DNA from: Hyphomicrobiales bacterium
Lineage (GTDB): Bacteria > Pseudomonadota > Alphaproteobacteria > Rhizobiales > Rhizobiaceae
Length of the DNA stretch: 64,000 nucleotides
Assembly: GCA_900473205.1 (NCBI GenBank)
Contig: UCLB01000006.1
Coordinates: forward strand, 82,895 to 146,894
Reading direction: 5' to 3'
A program made the position numbers and the translations under genes. This document shows, piece after piece, positions 10,664-19,228 of the stretch (positions within the stretch are counted from its first letter, which is position 1; each line of letters opens with the position of its first letter). A model generated the notes under the pieces. The model did no database searches, was not told the DNA's origin, and worked only from the letters and a program-made list of their open reading frames with translations.

Positions 10664-11647
10664 ATGTTTCGCAGCCTGTTCTCCCTCTCCAAGCGCCCTT
10701 TCACATCTCTGGGTGAGCAGGAAATCCTCGCTCTCGCCATTTCGTCAGAGGAGGATGATGCGCGCATCTATCGGTCCTATGCCGCGCATCTGAAAGCGCA
10801 ATATCCGCAGTCCGCGAAACTCTTCGAGGACATGGCCGAAGTCGAGCAGACCCATCGCAACATGCTGATCGAGCAGCATCGGGATCGTTTCGGCGAAATC
10901 ATTCCGCTCATCCGCCGTGAACATGTGCGCGGGTTTTATGAGCGCAAGCCGGACTGGCTGGTGAAGAACCTGCCCCTCGAAACCATCCGCGAAGAGGCCG
11001 AGCGCATGGAGGCGCAGGCCATCCGCTTTTATGATGAGGCGATGAAGCACGTCACGGATGCTTCCACCCGCAAGCTGCTGGGCGATCTGGCCGAGGCCGA
11101 GCGCGGGCATGAAGACATTGCCGGCATGTTGAGCGGCAAGCATCTGCCGGAAGATGTGAAATCCGAGGAAGAGGAAACCGCAAAGCGCCAGTTCCTGCTG
11201 ACCTATGTTCAGCCCGGTCTGGCCGGTCTGATGGATGGTTCGGTCTCGACGCTCGCCCCCATCTTCGCTGCCGCTTTTGCCACACAGGACACATGGCAGA
11301 CCTTCCTCATCGGCCTGTCCGCATCGGTCGGCGCAGGTATTTCCATGGGCTTTACCGAAGCCGCCCATGATGACGGCAAACTGTCAGGGCGGGGATCGCC
11401 TCTGAAGCGCGGCCTTGCATCCGGCATCATGACCGCCATCGGCGGTCTGGGGCATACGCTGCCCTATCTCATTTCGCATTTCTGGACGGCAACCGCTGTG
11501 GCCGCCGTCATCGTCTTCATGGAACTCTGGGCCATCGCTTTCATCCAGAACCGCTATATGGAAACGCCGTTCCTGCGCGCGGTGTTTCAGGTGGTGCTGG
11601 GCGGTTCGCTGGTGCTGGCGGCGGGCATTCTCATCGGCAATGGCTGA
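10664..11647 (+). CDS. mbfA: Membrane-bound ferritin, iron exporter MbfA
   Basis: A 327-residue fusion of an N-terminal rubrerythrin/ferritin-like domain (about residues 15-150) and a C-terminal VIT1/CCC1-like membrane domain (about residues 170-325, about five helices). The di-iron ligands include Glu in SSEEDDARIYRSYA, in MAEVEQTHRNML and in LAEAERGHEDIA. MbfA exports iron and protects against iron and peroxide stress; in Agrobacterium and Bradyrhizobium it is repressed by Irr. The two ICE boxes in front fit this. It has AGGA about nine bases before the ATG. Its last 61 bp overlap the end of the convergent ABC-F gene. Confidence 0.95.
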   Translation: MFRSLFSLSKRPFTSLGEQEILALAISSEEDDARIYRSYAAHLKAQYPQSAKLFEDMAEVEQTHRNMLIEQHRDRFGEIIPLIRREHVRGFYERKPDWLVKNLPLETIREEAERMEAQAIRFYDEAMKHVTDASTRKLLGDLAEAERGHEDIAGMLSGKHLPEDVKSEEEETAKRQFLLTYVQPGLAGLMDGSVSTLAPIFAAAFATQDTWQTFLIGLSASVGAGISMGFTEAAHDDGKLSGRGSPLKRGLASGIMTAIGGLGHTLPYLISHFWTATAVAAVIVFMELWAIAFIQNRYMETPFLRAVFQVVLGGSLVLAAGILIGNG

Positions 11648-13212
11648 TAACGCTCGATGCCGATGGCGTTCAGAAACGCCTGATCGTGGCTGACAACCAG
11701 AAGCGCGCCGTCATAGGCGCGCAAGCCCGCCTCGACAGCTTCTATGGCGTCGATATCCAGATGGTTCGTCGGCTCATCCAGAATGAGAAATGGTGGTGGG
11801 GCGGCACCTCCCAGGGTACAGGCCAGACCCGCCCGCAAAAGCTGCCCGCCGCTCAATGCTCCAACCGTCTGCAAGGCCGCGTCGGCACGAAACATGAAGC
11901 GGGCCAGCGCCGCGCGGCATGCATTGTCGTCCGACTGCGGGTTCATCCGGCGGAAATTGTCGAGAATGGATGTAGTGGCATCGAGAATGCTGACCTGCTG
12001 ATCCAGCATGGCACAGTCCGTGAAAAGCCTGATCTCACCGCTCCACGGTTTCAACGCGCCTGTTATGAGCGAAAGCAGCGTGGATTTGCCCGAGCCATTC
12101 GCGCCGGTCACGGCAATCCGTTCCGGCCCGGTGATGGAAAAGGAAATATCACGCAAGATGGGCTGGCCCGGTAGATATCCCGCCGTAATCCCGTCCATCT
12201 GCAACACCATCTTCGTTGCAGGCAGGCCGGTTGAAGCAAGCGAAACCGAGAGCGGTTGGAGCACTTCTATCTTGCGGCGTGCCGTCTCGAGTGCTTGCGT
12301 AGCGTCGGTCTCTCGGCTTTCCGCCAGCCTTGACTGGCTACCGCTGGTGCCCTCGCTTCGGTTTTTCATGGCTCCGAGGAGGATGCGGGGCTGGTCGCCC
12401 TTGGCGGCCTTGCGTCGCCCGTTGCCGTCTTTGCGCGCCTTGGCCTCGGCTCGCTCCTGCGTTTTGCGTGCGACCTCGTTCAGCTGTTTCTCAGCCTCGG
12501 ACATGTCGCGCTCGACCGCGGCTAGCTCCAGCGCTTTCAGGCTGCGATAATGGCTCCAATTGCCGCCATATCGTTTTGCCCCAAGCGACGTGAGGTCTAC
12601 GATGGCATCCATCGTTTCCAGCAATTCGCGATCATGGCTGACGACCAGCGCCCCGCCGCGCCATGTCGAGAGAAAATCGATGACGGCGGTGCGGCCCTCG
12701 CGGTCCAGATTGTTGGTCGGCTCATCCAGCAGCATGAAATCAGGTTTTTGGAATACCAGTGCCGCTAGCCCTGCGCGTGTGCGTTGCCCACCGGACAGGG
12801 ATGACAGAGACGTTTCGGCATTGGCATCGAGAGCGAGAAGGTCGAGGGCCGACCGCATGCGGTCTTCCAGCGTCCAGTCGGCAATCTCCAGTTCCGCAAG
12901 CGTGGCCTGACCGTTTTCGGCACGCCGAAGAATGGCCAGTGCTTGAGAGACGCCAAAGAGATCGGCAATGGTCTCATACGCATCCACCTGCATGATCTGC
13001 TGCATTGTGCCGATGCTGCCCGTGATGGAAACGCTTCCGGCATGCGGGGGAACGTCGCCAGCGATCAGTCCCAACAATGTGGATTTTCCAACGCCGTTGC
13101 GACCTACAAGGCCGGTTCGCTCACTGTCGAAACTGAGTGTCAGGTTTGAAAAGAGGGCGCGCCCGTCAGGCGTGGACCAGCTGAGATTGGAGAGGGTTAT
13201 GGAGGCAGGCAT
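11587..13212 (-). CDS. ABC-F family ATPase
   Basis: A 541-residue soluble protein with two ABC ATPase domains and no membrane helices. Domain 1 has Walker A GRNGVGKST, signature LSGGQRTRAG and Walker B FMLLDEPTNNLD. A charged linker (about residues 230-320) follows. Domain 2 has GANGSGKST, LSGGQLLRAG and FLILDEPTNHLD. ABC-F proteins act on the ribosome, for example in translation factor or antibiotic protection roles; which applies here is unclear. I start at 13212, since MPASITLSNLSW is the usual N-terminus and the longer reading to 13326 adds a non-conserved tail. The 3' end overlaps mbfA tail-to-tail. Confidence 0.9.
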   Translation of the reverse strand: MPASITLSNLSWSTPDGRALFSNLTLSFDSERTGLVGRNGVGKSTLLGLIAGDVPPHAGSVSITGSIGTMQQIMQVDAYETIADLFGVSQALAILRRAENGQATLAELEIADWTLEDRMRSALDLLALDANAETSLSSLSGGQRTRAGLAALVFQKPDFMLLDEPTNNLDREGRTAVIDFLSTWRGGALVVSHDRELLETMDAIVDLTSLGAKRYGGNWSHYRSLKALELAAVERDMSEAEKQLNEVARKTQERAEAKARKDGNGRRKAAKGDQPRILLGAMKNRSEGTSGSQSRLAESRETDATQALETARRKIEVLQPLSVSLASTGLPATKMVLQMDGITAGYLPGQPILRDISFSITGPERIAVTGANGSGKSTLLSLITGALKPWSGEIRLFTDCAMLDQQVSILDATTSILDNFRRMNPQSDDNACRAALARFMFRADAALQTVGALSGGQLLRAGLACTLGGAAPPPFLILDEPTNHLDIDAIEAVEAGLRAYDGALLVVSHDQAFLNAIGIERYQPLPMRMPAASTSEPPSTT

Positions 13213-13412
13213 GAGCAGGGACTTTCCCGAAAACAACAAAAAAGGCGGCTGTTGTTGTGGGGGAGAAATCCATGTCGAACACATCCTGCAAGAATTGGCT
13301 GGAACCCTATAATAGGGTCGGCTCAATATGTGTTCAAGCTAAAATGAGATGTTGGAAGGCGCGGTGACACGCCGTTCCCGAATTGCGGCAGGCACGAACC
13401 CGCATCACGTCA

Positions 13413-14027
13413 TTAACGCAGCGCGCCGACCAGAACGTCGCGACCATCTTCGATGGAAACCCAGCGACCCGTGTTGAACGACGCCTGACGCTTGAGATAG
13501 GTGTAGTTGGTGTCCGTCCAAAGCTTCACATCGTCAGACAGATTGTCGAGAATGAAGTCACCCTCATTGGTGCGCACGGTCAGCACGGCGTGGCCTTCTC
13601 CGTCAGGCTTGCGCACGACGGTGATGAGAAGGTCGGACACGGCAAAGCCGCGTTCCATCAGCTTGCGGCGTTTCAGAAGCACGAAGTCTTCGCAATCGCC
13701 AGCGGTCTTGGGATATTCCCAGACCTCGTCCTTGCCGTAGACTTCCAGATCCGTCATCGCGACGATGGTGGAATTGACTTCCTTGTTGATGTCGCGAATA
13801 ACCTTCCAGCCATATTCCGTCACGCGTGGTGGCGGGGTCAGTTTGCTGCGGATATCGCATTCGGACATGTACTTCTGGCAGAACTCATAATGGCCGATTG
13901 GCTGGGACGTGATGCCGCCGGTGACCATGGACGGGCTACCCTTGTTATCTGCCTGCGCAGAGGCCGCAGAAAGTATTCCGGCCGCAACTGCTACAAGCAG
14001 AGCAAGCGCCCGCGGTGCATTCATCAT
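13413..14027 (-). CDS. Transglutaminase-like cysteine peptidase (BTLCP family)
   Basis: A 204-residue exported protein with a signal peptide ending near SAQA (about residue 26). The core is a bacterial transglutaminase-like cysteine proteinase. The catalytic Cys is in AGDCEDFVLLKRR, the His in GEGHAVLTV and the Asp in FILDNLSD. The family includes LapG-type periplasmic proteases that release surface adhesins, but no LapD or adhesin gene lies nearby, so the substrate is unknown. A TTAA-N7-TTAA CtrA-type box lies just upstream (14048-14062). Confidence 0.85.
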   Translation of the reverse strand: MMNAPRALALLVAVAAGILSAASAQADNKGSPSMVTGGITSQPIGHYEFCQKYMSECDIRSKLTPPPRVTEYGWKVIRDINKEVNSTIVAMTDLEVYGKDEVWEYPKTAGDCEDFVLLKRRKLMERGFAVSDLLITVVRKPDGEGHAVLTVRTNEGDFILDNLSDDVKLWTDTNYTYLKRQASFNTGRWVSIEDGRDVLVGALR

Positions 14028-14047
14028 GAAACCCGTCCCTTAAAATC

Positions 14048-14062
14048 TTAACGAAAAGTTAA
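14048..14062. promoter_or_regulatory. Candidate CtrA box
   Basis: TTAA-CGAAAAG-TTAA fits the alphaproteobacterial CtrA consensus TTAA-N7-TTAA and lies 21 bp upstream of the cysteine peptidase start. Binding is inferred from the match only, and TTAA-rich spacers can produce it by chance. Confidence 0.4.
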
Positions 14063-14124
14063 AAAGGTTAGGGGCGGGAGTCAATCGGAACTCATGGTCC
14101 ATGAATGCAAGATGAATAATATGG

Positions 14125-14934
14125 TTAAGATCGTTGCGCTTTTGCCGCCAAAACAAGGCTTTTGGCCGCCGCCAGCATCCGCTCGATATCCTGCGGACGC
14201 GACAATCGGTGGTCTCCATCACGGATAAGGCTCAGCACCACATCATCGGCGGGCAGGTGGTTGAGCAGCTTGAGCGCATGCTGATATGGCACGTCATCAT
14301 CCTTCATGCCCTGTAGGATATGCACCGGGCATCCGGTTTCGATGATGCCCTTGAGAACGAGATTGTTGCGCCCGTCCTCGATCAGGTCACGGGTGAAGAT
14401 GTTCGGCTCCGGGCTGTATTCCGATAGCTCCTCGAAATAGCCGCGCTCTGCCAGAGATGCTTTTTCGGCATCCGACAGATTGGGCTCTATCAGTTCGGCG
14501 GTGAAATCCGGCGCGGGAGCAATCAGCAGCAATCCGGCAACCTGCGGTCCAGCCGTGTCTTTGCGCAGTTCCTCGATAAGCCGCAGCGCAATCCAGCCGC
14601 CCATGGAAGAGCCGATGGCAATGATGCGCTTCGGGGCCTTGTGGCGCAAAACGGCGATGGTTTCTGCCAGCCAGCGGGAGATCGTGCCCTTATTGAAGTG
14701 GCCCTTAGATGCGCCGTGGCCGGAATAATCGAGGCGTATGCAGGCAAGACCATTTTCAGATGCAAACCGGTCCAGCTCCACCGCCTTGGTGCCCGTCATG
14801 TCCGAACGATAACCGCCCAGCCACACCAGGGTCGCTGAATCCTCACCCGCCTGGGATTCGCGCGCAAGGATCGCAATGTCTCTGGCGTCATCGGCGTTGC
14901 CAACGGTAATGTATTCAATCGCTTGTTCGCTCAT
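14125..14934 (-). CDS. Alpha/beta hydrolase
   Basis: A 269-residue cytoplasmic alpha/beta hydrolase. CIRLDYSGHGASKG and the nucleophile elbow IGSSMGGWIALR (Ser at about residue 109) are clear. The Asp is in ILQGMKDDDVPY and the His in IRDGDHRLSRP. The short elbow and the GHG strand resemble the serine aminopeptidase/thioesterase-like group. I start at 14934 (MSEQAIEYITVGN) with AGGAG upstream on the minus strand; a longer reading to 14991 is not favoured. It is divergent from infC. The substrate is unknown. Confidence 0.83.
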   Translation of the reverse strand: MSEQAIEYITVGNADDARDIAILARESQAGEDSATLVWLGGYRSDMTGTKAVELDRFASENGLACIRLDYSGHGASKGHFNKGTISRWLAETIAVLRHKAPKRIIAIGSSMGGWIALRLIEELRKDTAGPQVAGLLLIAPAPDFTAELIEPNLSDAEKASLAERGYFEELSEYSPEPNIFTRDLIEDGRNNLVLKGIIETGCPVHILQGMKDDDVPYQHALKLLNHLPADDVVLSLIRDGDHRLSRPQDIERMLAAAKSLVLAAKAQRS

Positions 14935-15120
14935 GGGGGCATAAATCTCCTGCTTTTTACGCACCTTGTAGAGCAGATTCTTAAAAAGCACGACAGGAGG
15001 TGATTTTTTTGCGCGGACGTGCTATTGACTTCGCGGCGGCATTCACGACATTTCCGCCATTTGCACCGACAAGCTGGTTTTTGCCGACGCGATCCCGAAA
15101 CAGATCAGGAGAATACGACC

Positions 15121-15657
15121 ATTCGCAGACCGTTCAAAGCCGATGCCCCCGTCAAAGAGGGCCCGCGCTCCAACAGGGAAATTCGAATTCCCAAGATTCA
15201 GCTCATTGATGAAGAAGGCCAGAACCTTGGCGTGATGCCGACGGATCAGGCGTTGAAGATGGCAGAAGATGCCGGTCTTGATCTGGTTGAGATTTCGCCG
15301 AACGCGGAACCGCCGGTCTGCAAAATTCTTGATCTTGGCAAGCTGAAATATTCGACCCAGAAAAAAGCGGCCGAAGCGCGCAAGAAGCAAAAGATCGTTG
15401 AAGTCAAAGAAATTAAGATGCGTCCCAACATCGACACCCATGACTATGAGGTGAAGATGAAGGCGATGAACCGTTTCTTCGATGAAGGCGACAAGGTAAA
15501 GGTAACGCTGAAGTTCCGTGGCCGCGAAATGGCCCACCAGGAACTCGGCATGAAGCTTCTTCTTCAGGTCAAGGAAGACACCCTGGCGATTGCCAAGGTT
15601 GAAGCCGAGCCGAAGCTTGAGGGCCGTCAGATGATGATGGTTCTGGCGCCAAAATAA
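15121..15657 (+). CDS. infC: Translation initiation factor IF-3 (ATT start)
   Basis: A 178-residue IF-3, the usual length. The N-terminal domain begins [16 protein letters not shown], and the C-terminal domain contains [16 protein letters not shown] and [14 protein letters not shown]-3 binds the 30S subunit and checks start codons. The protein starts at an ATT codon at 15121, nine bases after AGGAG (15107-15111); no ATG, GTG or TTG start fits the conserved N-terminus. Use of a rare AUU-type start for infC autoregulation is established in E. coli. An upstream in-frame ATG at 15019 would add 34 unrelated residues. It leads the infC-rpmI-rplT cluster. Confidence 0.95.
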   Translation: MRRPFKADAPVKEGPRSNREIRIPKIQLIDEEGQNLGVMPTDQALKMAEDAGLDLVEISPNAEPPVCKILDLGKLKYSTQKKAAEARKKQKIVEVKEIKMRPNIDTHDYEVKMKAMNRFFDEGDKVKVTLKFRGREMAHQELGMKLLLQVKEDTLAIAKVEAEPKLEGRQMMMVLAPK

Positions 15658-15698
15658 GTCCGAAACGTCTGAATCGCAGGCGTTTACGTCCCGTCGCA

Positions 15699-15725
15699 GG
15701 GGAATTTATCATTCCCCGTTGCTCT
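15699..15725 (+). terminator. Terminator-like hairpin between infC and rpmI
   Basis: GGGGAAT-TTATC-ATTCCCC is a perfect seven-base stem, followed after a few bases by CTTTTTC. It may attenuate read-through from infC into rpmI-rplT. A second hairpin follows at 15805-15825 (CAGGC/GCCTG, then TTTT). Confidence 0.55.
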
Positions 15726-15850
15726 TTTTCATAACTGCGGTTATAGGAGCGCGTCCGAACGGTCCGGCAGGGCATGCCGTGGCCGTTCTAGAATAGCTTG
15801 AAAGCAGGCTTCGTCTGCCTGTTTTCGATACAAAATAATGGAGTAGCAAA

Positions 15851-16054
15851 ATGCCCAAGATGAAGACGAAGTCCGCCGCGAAAAAGCGGTTCAAGATCAC
15901 TGGCACTGGCAAGGTTCTCGCAGCCGCTGCCGGTAAGCGCCACGGCATGATCAAGCGTTCCAACAAGTTCATTCGCGACGCGCGCGGAACCATGGTTCTG
16001 GCCGACGCTGACGGCAAAAAAGTCGTCAAGAACTACCTGCCGAACGGTCTCTAA
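15851..16054 (+). CDS. rpmI: 50S ribosomal protein L35
   Basis: A 67-residue basic protein starting [14 protein letters not shown], with the L35 hallmarks KITGTGKV and GKRHGM. Full length for the family. It has GGAG about seven bases before the ATG and is followed 40 bp later by rplT. It is a component of the large ribosomal subunit. The 193 bp gap from infC carries two hairpins, so it may have its own transcript or be controlled by attenuation. Confidence 0.97.
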   Translation: MPKMKTKSAAKKRFKITGTGKVLAAAAGKRHGMIKRSNKFIRDARGTMVLADADGKKVVKNYLPNGL

Positions 16055-16094
16055 GACTTTTCCGCACATTTGGACATTTTAAGGAGATCATGAC

Positions 16095-16499
16095 ATGGCA
16101 CGCGTAAAACGTGGCGTAACTTCCCGCGCCAAGCACACCAAGACACTCAAGGCAGCCAAGGGCTTCTACGGCCGTCGCAAGAACACCATCCGCGCAGCCA
16201 AGGCTGCTGTGGACCGTTCCAAGCAGTACGCTTACCGCGACCGTAAGGTCAACAAGCGCAACTTCCGCGCTCTGTGGATTCAGCGTATCAACGCTGCTGT
16301 TCGCGAATTCGGCCTGACCTATGGCCGCTTCATCGACGGTCTGAACAAGGCTGGGATCGAAGTTGACCGTAAGGTTCTGTCCGACATGGCTATCCATGAG
16401 CCTGCTGCTTTCGGCGCTCTCGTAGACGCTGCGAAGAAGGCTCTTGAGTACCTCAAGGACGCTGGCACGACCAACGAATTTGAAACCGCTGTAAAGTAA
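16095..16499 (+). CDS. rplT: 50S ribosomal protein L20
   Basis: A 134-residue L20 with the typical start [15 protein letters not shown] and the helical [25 protein letters not shown]20 is needed for early 50S assembly and represses its own operon in other bacteria. AAGGAG precedes the ATG by about eight bases. A strong terminator hairpin follows at 16531, closing the infC-rpmI-rplT unit. The C-terminal tail is some 15 residues longer than in E. coli, as is usual in Rhizobiales. Confidence 0.97.
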   Translation: MARVKRGVTSRAKHTKTLKAAKGFYGRRKNTIRAAKAAVDRSKQYAYRDRKVNKRNFRALWIQRINAAVREFGLTYGRFIDGLNKAGIEVDRKVLSDMAIHEPAAFGALVDAAKKALEYLKDAGTTNEFETAVK

Positions 16500-16530
16500 T
16501 TACGGCGCGGACAAACTGTTGTTCATTTTG

Positions 16531-16563
16531 AAACCCGCGCCGGGCCACCGGTGCGGGTTTTTC
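16531..16563 (+). terminator. Rho-independent terminator after rplT
   Basis: AAACCCGC and GCGGGTTT form the lower stem and CCGG/CCGG the upper stem, followed by T's and then CATTTTT, 31 bp after the rplT stop. Confidence 0.85.
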
Positions 16564-16619
16564 CATTTTTACCGCGGTCCGTCCCGACTGCGAAACGGGC
16601 ATATGCCCACGAGTTTTGA

Positions 16620-17468
16620 ATGTTAGAAGCCGCGGCCCCAGATGAGAAAGCAAGAGGTTTCCACGTCCATCTCGAGGACGCGGATATCGCTGCTCTCATG
16701 CAGGTTCTGCTGACGAGCGATCGGCGCATCCAGCAACTCAATCTTTCCGTCGGCTCCGTCTGGATCAAGCGGCAGGGCACCGAGCAGGCGCCGTGGTGGG
16801 TCAAGCTTCAATCGCTTCTGGGCTCGGCGCTGCCTTATAAGTTTCTCAAGCCATCGCCCATTCTGACGCCCGCCGCCATGATGGCGCGCGAAAAGCGCAG
16901 AATGATCGAATTTGGCGAAAAGGGCTTTCCGGTGCCTGACATCATCTACGCATCAGAAACCGCCATCGTGCTGGGCGATGTGGGGCCAACCGTGCAACGC
17001 ATCCTCAAAAGCAAAATCCGTGCGGGCGATGTCGATCACGATGCGCTGCTTGTCGATTGCGCGGCAGCCATTGGCGATCTGCACGCGGCCGGTCTTTGCC
17101 ACGGTCGCCCACATGTGCGCGATTTCTTTCTGCGCGATGGCCGCATCGGTTTCATGGATTTCGAGGAAGAGCCACAGGCCGTCATGCCCATCGAGACTGC
17201 ACAGGCGCGCGACATCTGGCTTCTCTTTTTACCGCTCACCAATCTTGCCCAGCATGGCCGGCAAACGCTCGACGCCGCCTACCGCGCCTGGGCATCGCGG
17301 GCGCCAAAAGCGGCAATTGCCGAATTGCACCGGCTGGTGCGTGTTCTCGGCCGTTTTTTGCCGCTCGCCCGGTTGATTGGGCGCGTGCAGATGGGTAGTG
17401 ATCTGCAACGCTTTATCGAGGCGACCGACTATCTGAAGAACGCTGTTGAAACCGAAGCCGCAGGCTAA
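16620..17468 (+). CDS. Kinase-like protein (RIO/BUD32/WaaP-type fold), function unknown
   Basis: A 282-residue protein between rplT and pheS, 21 bp before pheS. From about residue 80 it reads like a small atypical kinase: KRRMIEFGEKGFPVPDIIY with a candidate lysine, VLGDVGPTVQRIL, a catalytic-loop-like LHAAGLCHGRPHVRDFFL and a metal-loop-like IGFMDFEEEP. The catalytic Asp of a normal HxD loop is not in its usual place (HGRPHVRD), so activity is uncertain. The nearest groups appear to be BUD32/RIO-like and Kdo kinase-like proteins. The spacing suggests cotranscription with pheS. I would not assign a substrate. Confidence 0.7.
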   Translation: MLEAAAPDEKARGFHVHLEDADIAALMQVLLTSDRRIQQLNLSVGSVWIKRQGTEQAPWWVKLQSLLGSALPYKFLKPSPILTPAAMMAREKRRMIEFGEKGFPVPDIIYASETAIVLGDVGPTVQRILKSKIRAGDVDHDALLVDCAAAIGDLHAAGLCHGRPHVRDFFLRDGRIGFMDFEEEPQAVMPIETAQARDIWLLFLPLTNLAQHGRQTLDAAYRAWASRAPKAAIAELHRLVRVLGRFLPLARLIGRVQMGSDLQRFIEATDYLKNAVETEAAG

Positions 17469-17489
17469 AGCCCGGCGAGGCAGGAAAAT

Positions 17490-18572
17490 ATGACTGAACT
17501 GGATACTTTGAAATCGCAATTGATGTCGGACATCGCCGCCACCGGGGATGAAGCGTCTATCGAAGCCGTGCGCGTGTCTGCGCTGGGCAAAAAGGGTTCG
17601 GTCTCCGAGCTTTTGAAAACGCTGGGCTCGATGACGCCGGAGGAGCGCCAAACGCGCGGTGCCGCGATCAACCAGCTCAAGAACGAGGTGACGGATCTCA
17701 TCACCGCCCGCAAGGCGGAACTCAAGGATGCCGCCATCACCGCGCGTCTGAAGGCCGAGACACTCGATGTCAGCCTGCCTGTTCGCCAGTCGCCTGCAGA
17801 ACGTGGCCGCATCCATCCGATCAGCCAGATCGTTGATGAGATCACCGCCATCTTCGCCGATATGGGTTTTTCCATTGCCGAAGGTCCGGATATCGAAACC
17901 GACTACTACAACTTCACGGCCCTGAACTTCCCCGAGGGACATCCGGCCCGCGAAATGCATGACACCTTCTTCTTCCAGCCGGATGAGAAGGGTGAGCGCA
18001 AGGTGTTGCGCACGCACACCTCGCCCGTGCAGGTCCGCACCATGGAAACCCAGAAGCCGCCGATCCGCATCGTCATTCCCGGCAAGACCTATCGTCAGGA
18101 TAGCGACGCCACGCACTCGCCGATGTTCCATCAGGTCGAAGGCCTCGTCATCGACAAAAAGTCGAATGTCGGCAATCTGCGTTGGGTTCTGGAGGAATTC
18201 TGCAAGACCTTCTTTGAGGTCGACAGCGTCGTCATGCGCTTCCGTCCGTCCTTTTTCCCTTTCACGGAACCGTCTTTCGAGGTGGATATCCAGTGCGACC
18301 GCTCCGGCCCGATCGTTAAGTTCGGCGAAGGCAAGGACTGGATGGAAATCCTCGGCTGCGGCATGGTGCATCCCAACGTGCTACGTGCCGGTGGTCTCGA
18401 CCCGGACGAATATCAGGGCTTTGCCTGGGGCATGGGTCTCGACCGCATCGCCATGCTGAAATACGGCATGCCCGACCTGCGCGACTTCTTCAACGCCGAC
18501 GTCCGCTGGATGACCCACTACGGCTTCCGCCCGCTTGATATGCCGACGCTGTTTGGTGGTTTGAGCGTATGA
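17490..18572 (+). CDS. pheS: Phenylalanyl-tRNA synthetase alpha subunit
   Basis: A 360-residue class II synthetase subunit, the full length. An N-terminal coiled coil (residues 1-90) precedes the catalytic core with motif 2 ([30 protein letters not shown]), [13 protein letters not shown] and motif 3 ([17 protein letters not shown]). It charges tRNA-Phe as an alpha2beta2 tetramer with PheT. RBS-like sequence lies in the 21 bp gap from the kinase-like gene. Its TGA overlaps the ATG of the ASCH gene (ATGA), so pheS is separated from pheT by three accessory genes, about 980 bp. Confidence 0.98.
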   Translation: MTELDTLKSQLMSDIAATGDEASIEAVRVSALGKKGSVSELLKTLGSMTPEERQTRGAAINQLKNEVTDLITARKAELKDAAITARLKAETLDVSLPVRQSPAERGRIHPISQIVDEITAIFADMGFSIAEGPDIETDYYNFTALNFPEGHPAREMHDTFFFQPDEKGERKVLRTHTSPVQVRTMETQKPPIRIVIPGKTYRQDSDATHSPMFHQVEGLVIDKKSNVGNLRWVLEEFCKTFFEVDSVVMRFRPSFFPFTEPSFEVDIQCDRSGPIVKFGEGKDWMEILGCGMVHPNVLRAGGLDPDEYQGFAWGMGLDRIAMLKYGMPDLRDFFNADVRWMTHYGFRPLDMPTLFGGLSV

Positions 18573-18987
18573 GCGAGCTACCAGAGGCATTCCGCAATGC
18601 CGTGACTTTCGCATTTGGTGACACGCCAAAACTGGCGGATGATCTGCTTGCGCTTGTGCTTTCTGGCAAAAGACGGCAACATGCGGTGCTTTGCGGGACT
18701 TTGGCTCGGAAGGCGACCCTATGCCCGTCGTCGGACGTCGTGATGTCGTTCTGGATGGTGCGGGTCGTCCAGCAGCGGTGATTGAAATGGTCGAAGTCGT
18801 CATCCGGCGGTTCGATGCTGTAGACGCGGAATTCGCTTTTGACGAAGGCGAGGATGACCAGACACTGGAAGCGTGGCGAGTTGGGCATGAGGCTTATTTC
18901 GCTCGTAATGGCGGATTTGCGCCAGACATGGAATTGGTTTGCGAGCGATTTCGCCTCGTAGAAATATTGAAGCGGGATATGGATTAA
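18569..18987 (+). pseudogene. ASCH-domain protein gene broken by a one-base frameshift
   Basis: Translation from the ATG at 18569 gives [18 protein letters not shown] and ...LVLSGK, then leaves frame. The +1 frame takes over and continues through ALRDFGSEGDPMPVVG, EAWRVGHEAYF and MELVCERFRLVEIL to the TAA at 18987. Adding one A to the AAAA run at 18668-18671 restores SGKKTATCGALRDF, exactly the KTATC-type motif of ASCH (PUA-like, RNA-binding) proteins, and one open frame of about 139 residues. So the gene is either a recent pseudogene, a sequencing error in a homopolymer, or a programmed slip. It is coupled to pheS by ATGA. Confidence 0.85.
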
Positions 18988-18991
18988 GAAC

Positions 18992-19228
18992 GTGCCGACC
19001 TTACTGATCTGGCATGGGTACAAATTTCGATTTTACTCCTCGGATGGAGCGGAGCCACCCCATGTCCATATCGTCAAGGACAAGCTGTCTGCCAAGGTGT
19101 GGCTGATCAGCATGGAAATCGCCTATAATCACGGATATAATAACCGAGAAGTCGCAGAATTTCTGGCAAAGATAAACGAAAGCCGCGACGATTGGATGGA
19201 GAAGTGGAATGAGTTCTTTGGAATTTGA
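18992..19228 (+). CDS. DUF4160-domain protein
   Basis: A 78-residue protein with a GTG start. It matches the small DUF4160 family: PTLLIWHGYKFRFYSSDG, EPPHVHIVKD and the acidic C-terminus. It begins four bases after the ASCH gene and overlaps the following DUF2442 gene by 20 bp, so the two are translationally coupled. DUF4160 and DUF2442 proteins are often encoded next to each other across bacteria, and the pair has been suspected to act as a toxin-antitoxin-like unit. That role is not proven here. Confidence 0.8.
   Translation: MPTLLIWHGYKFRFYSSDGAEPPHVHIVKDKLSAKVWLISMEIAYNHGYNNREVAEFLAKINESRDDWMEKWNEFFGI

Noticed and set aside
17229..18371. 380-codon minus-strand open frame over the kinase-like gene and pheS
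   Set aside because: Antisense to two well-supported genes in high-GC DNA; its protein has no recognisable domain and is rich in His/Arg/Gly, as shadow frames are.
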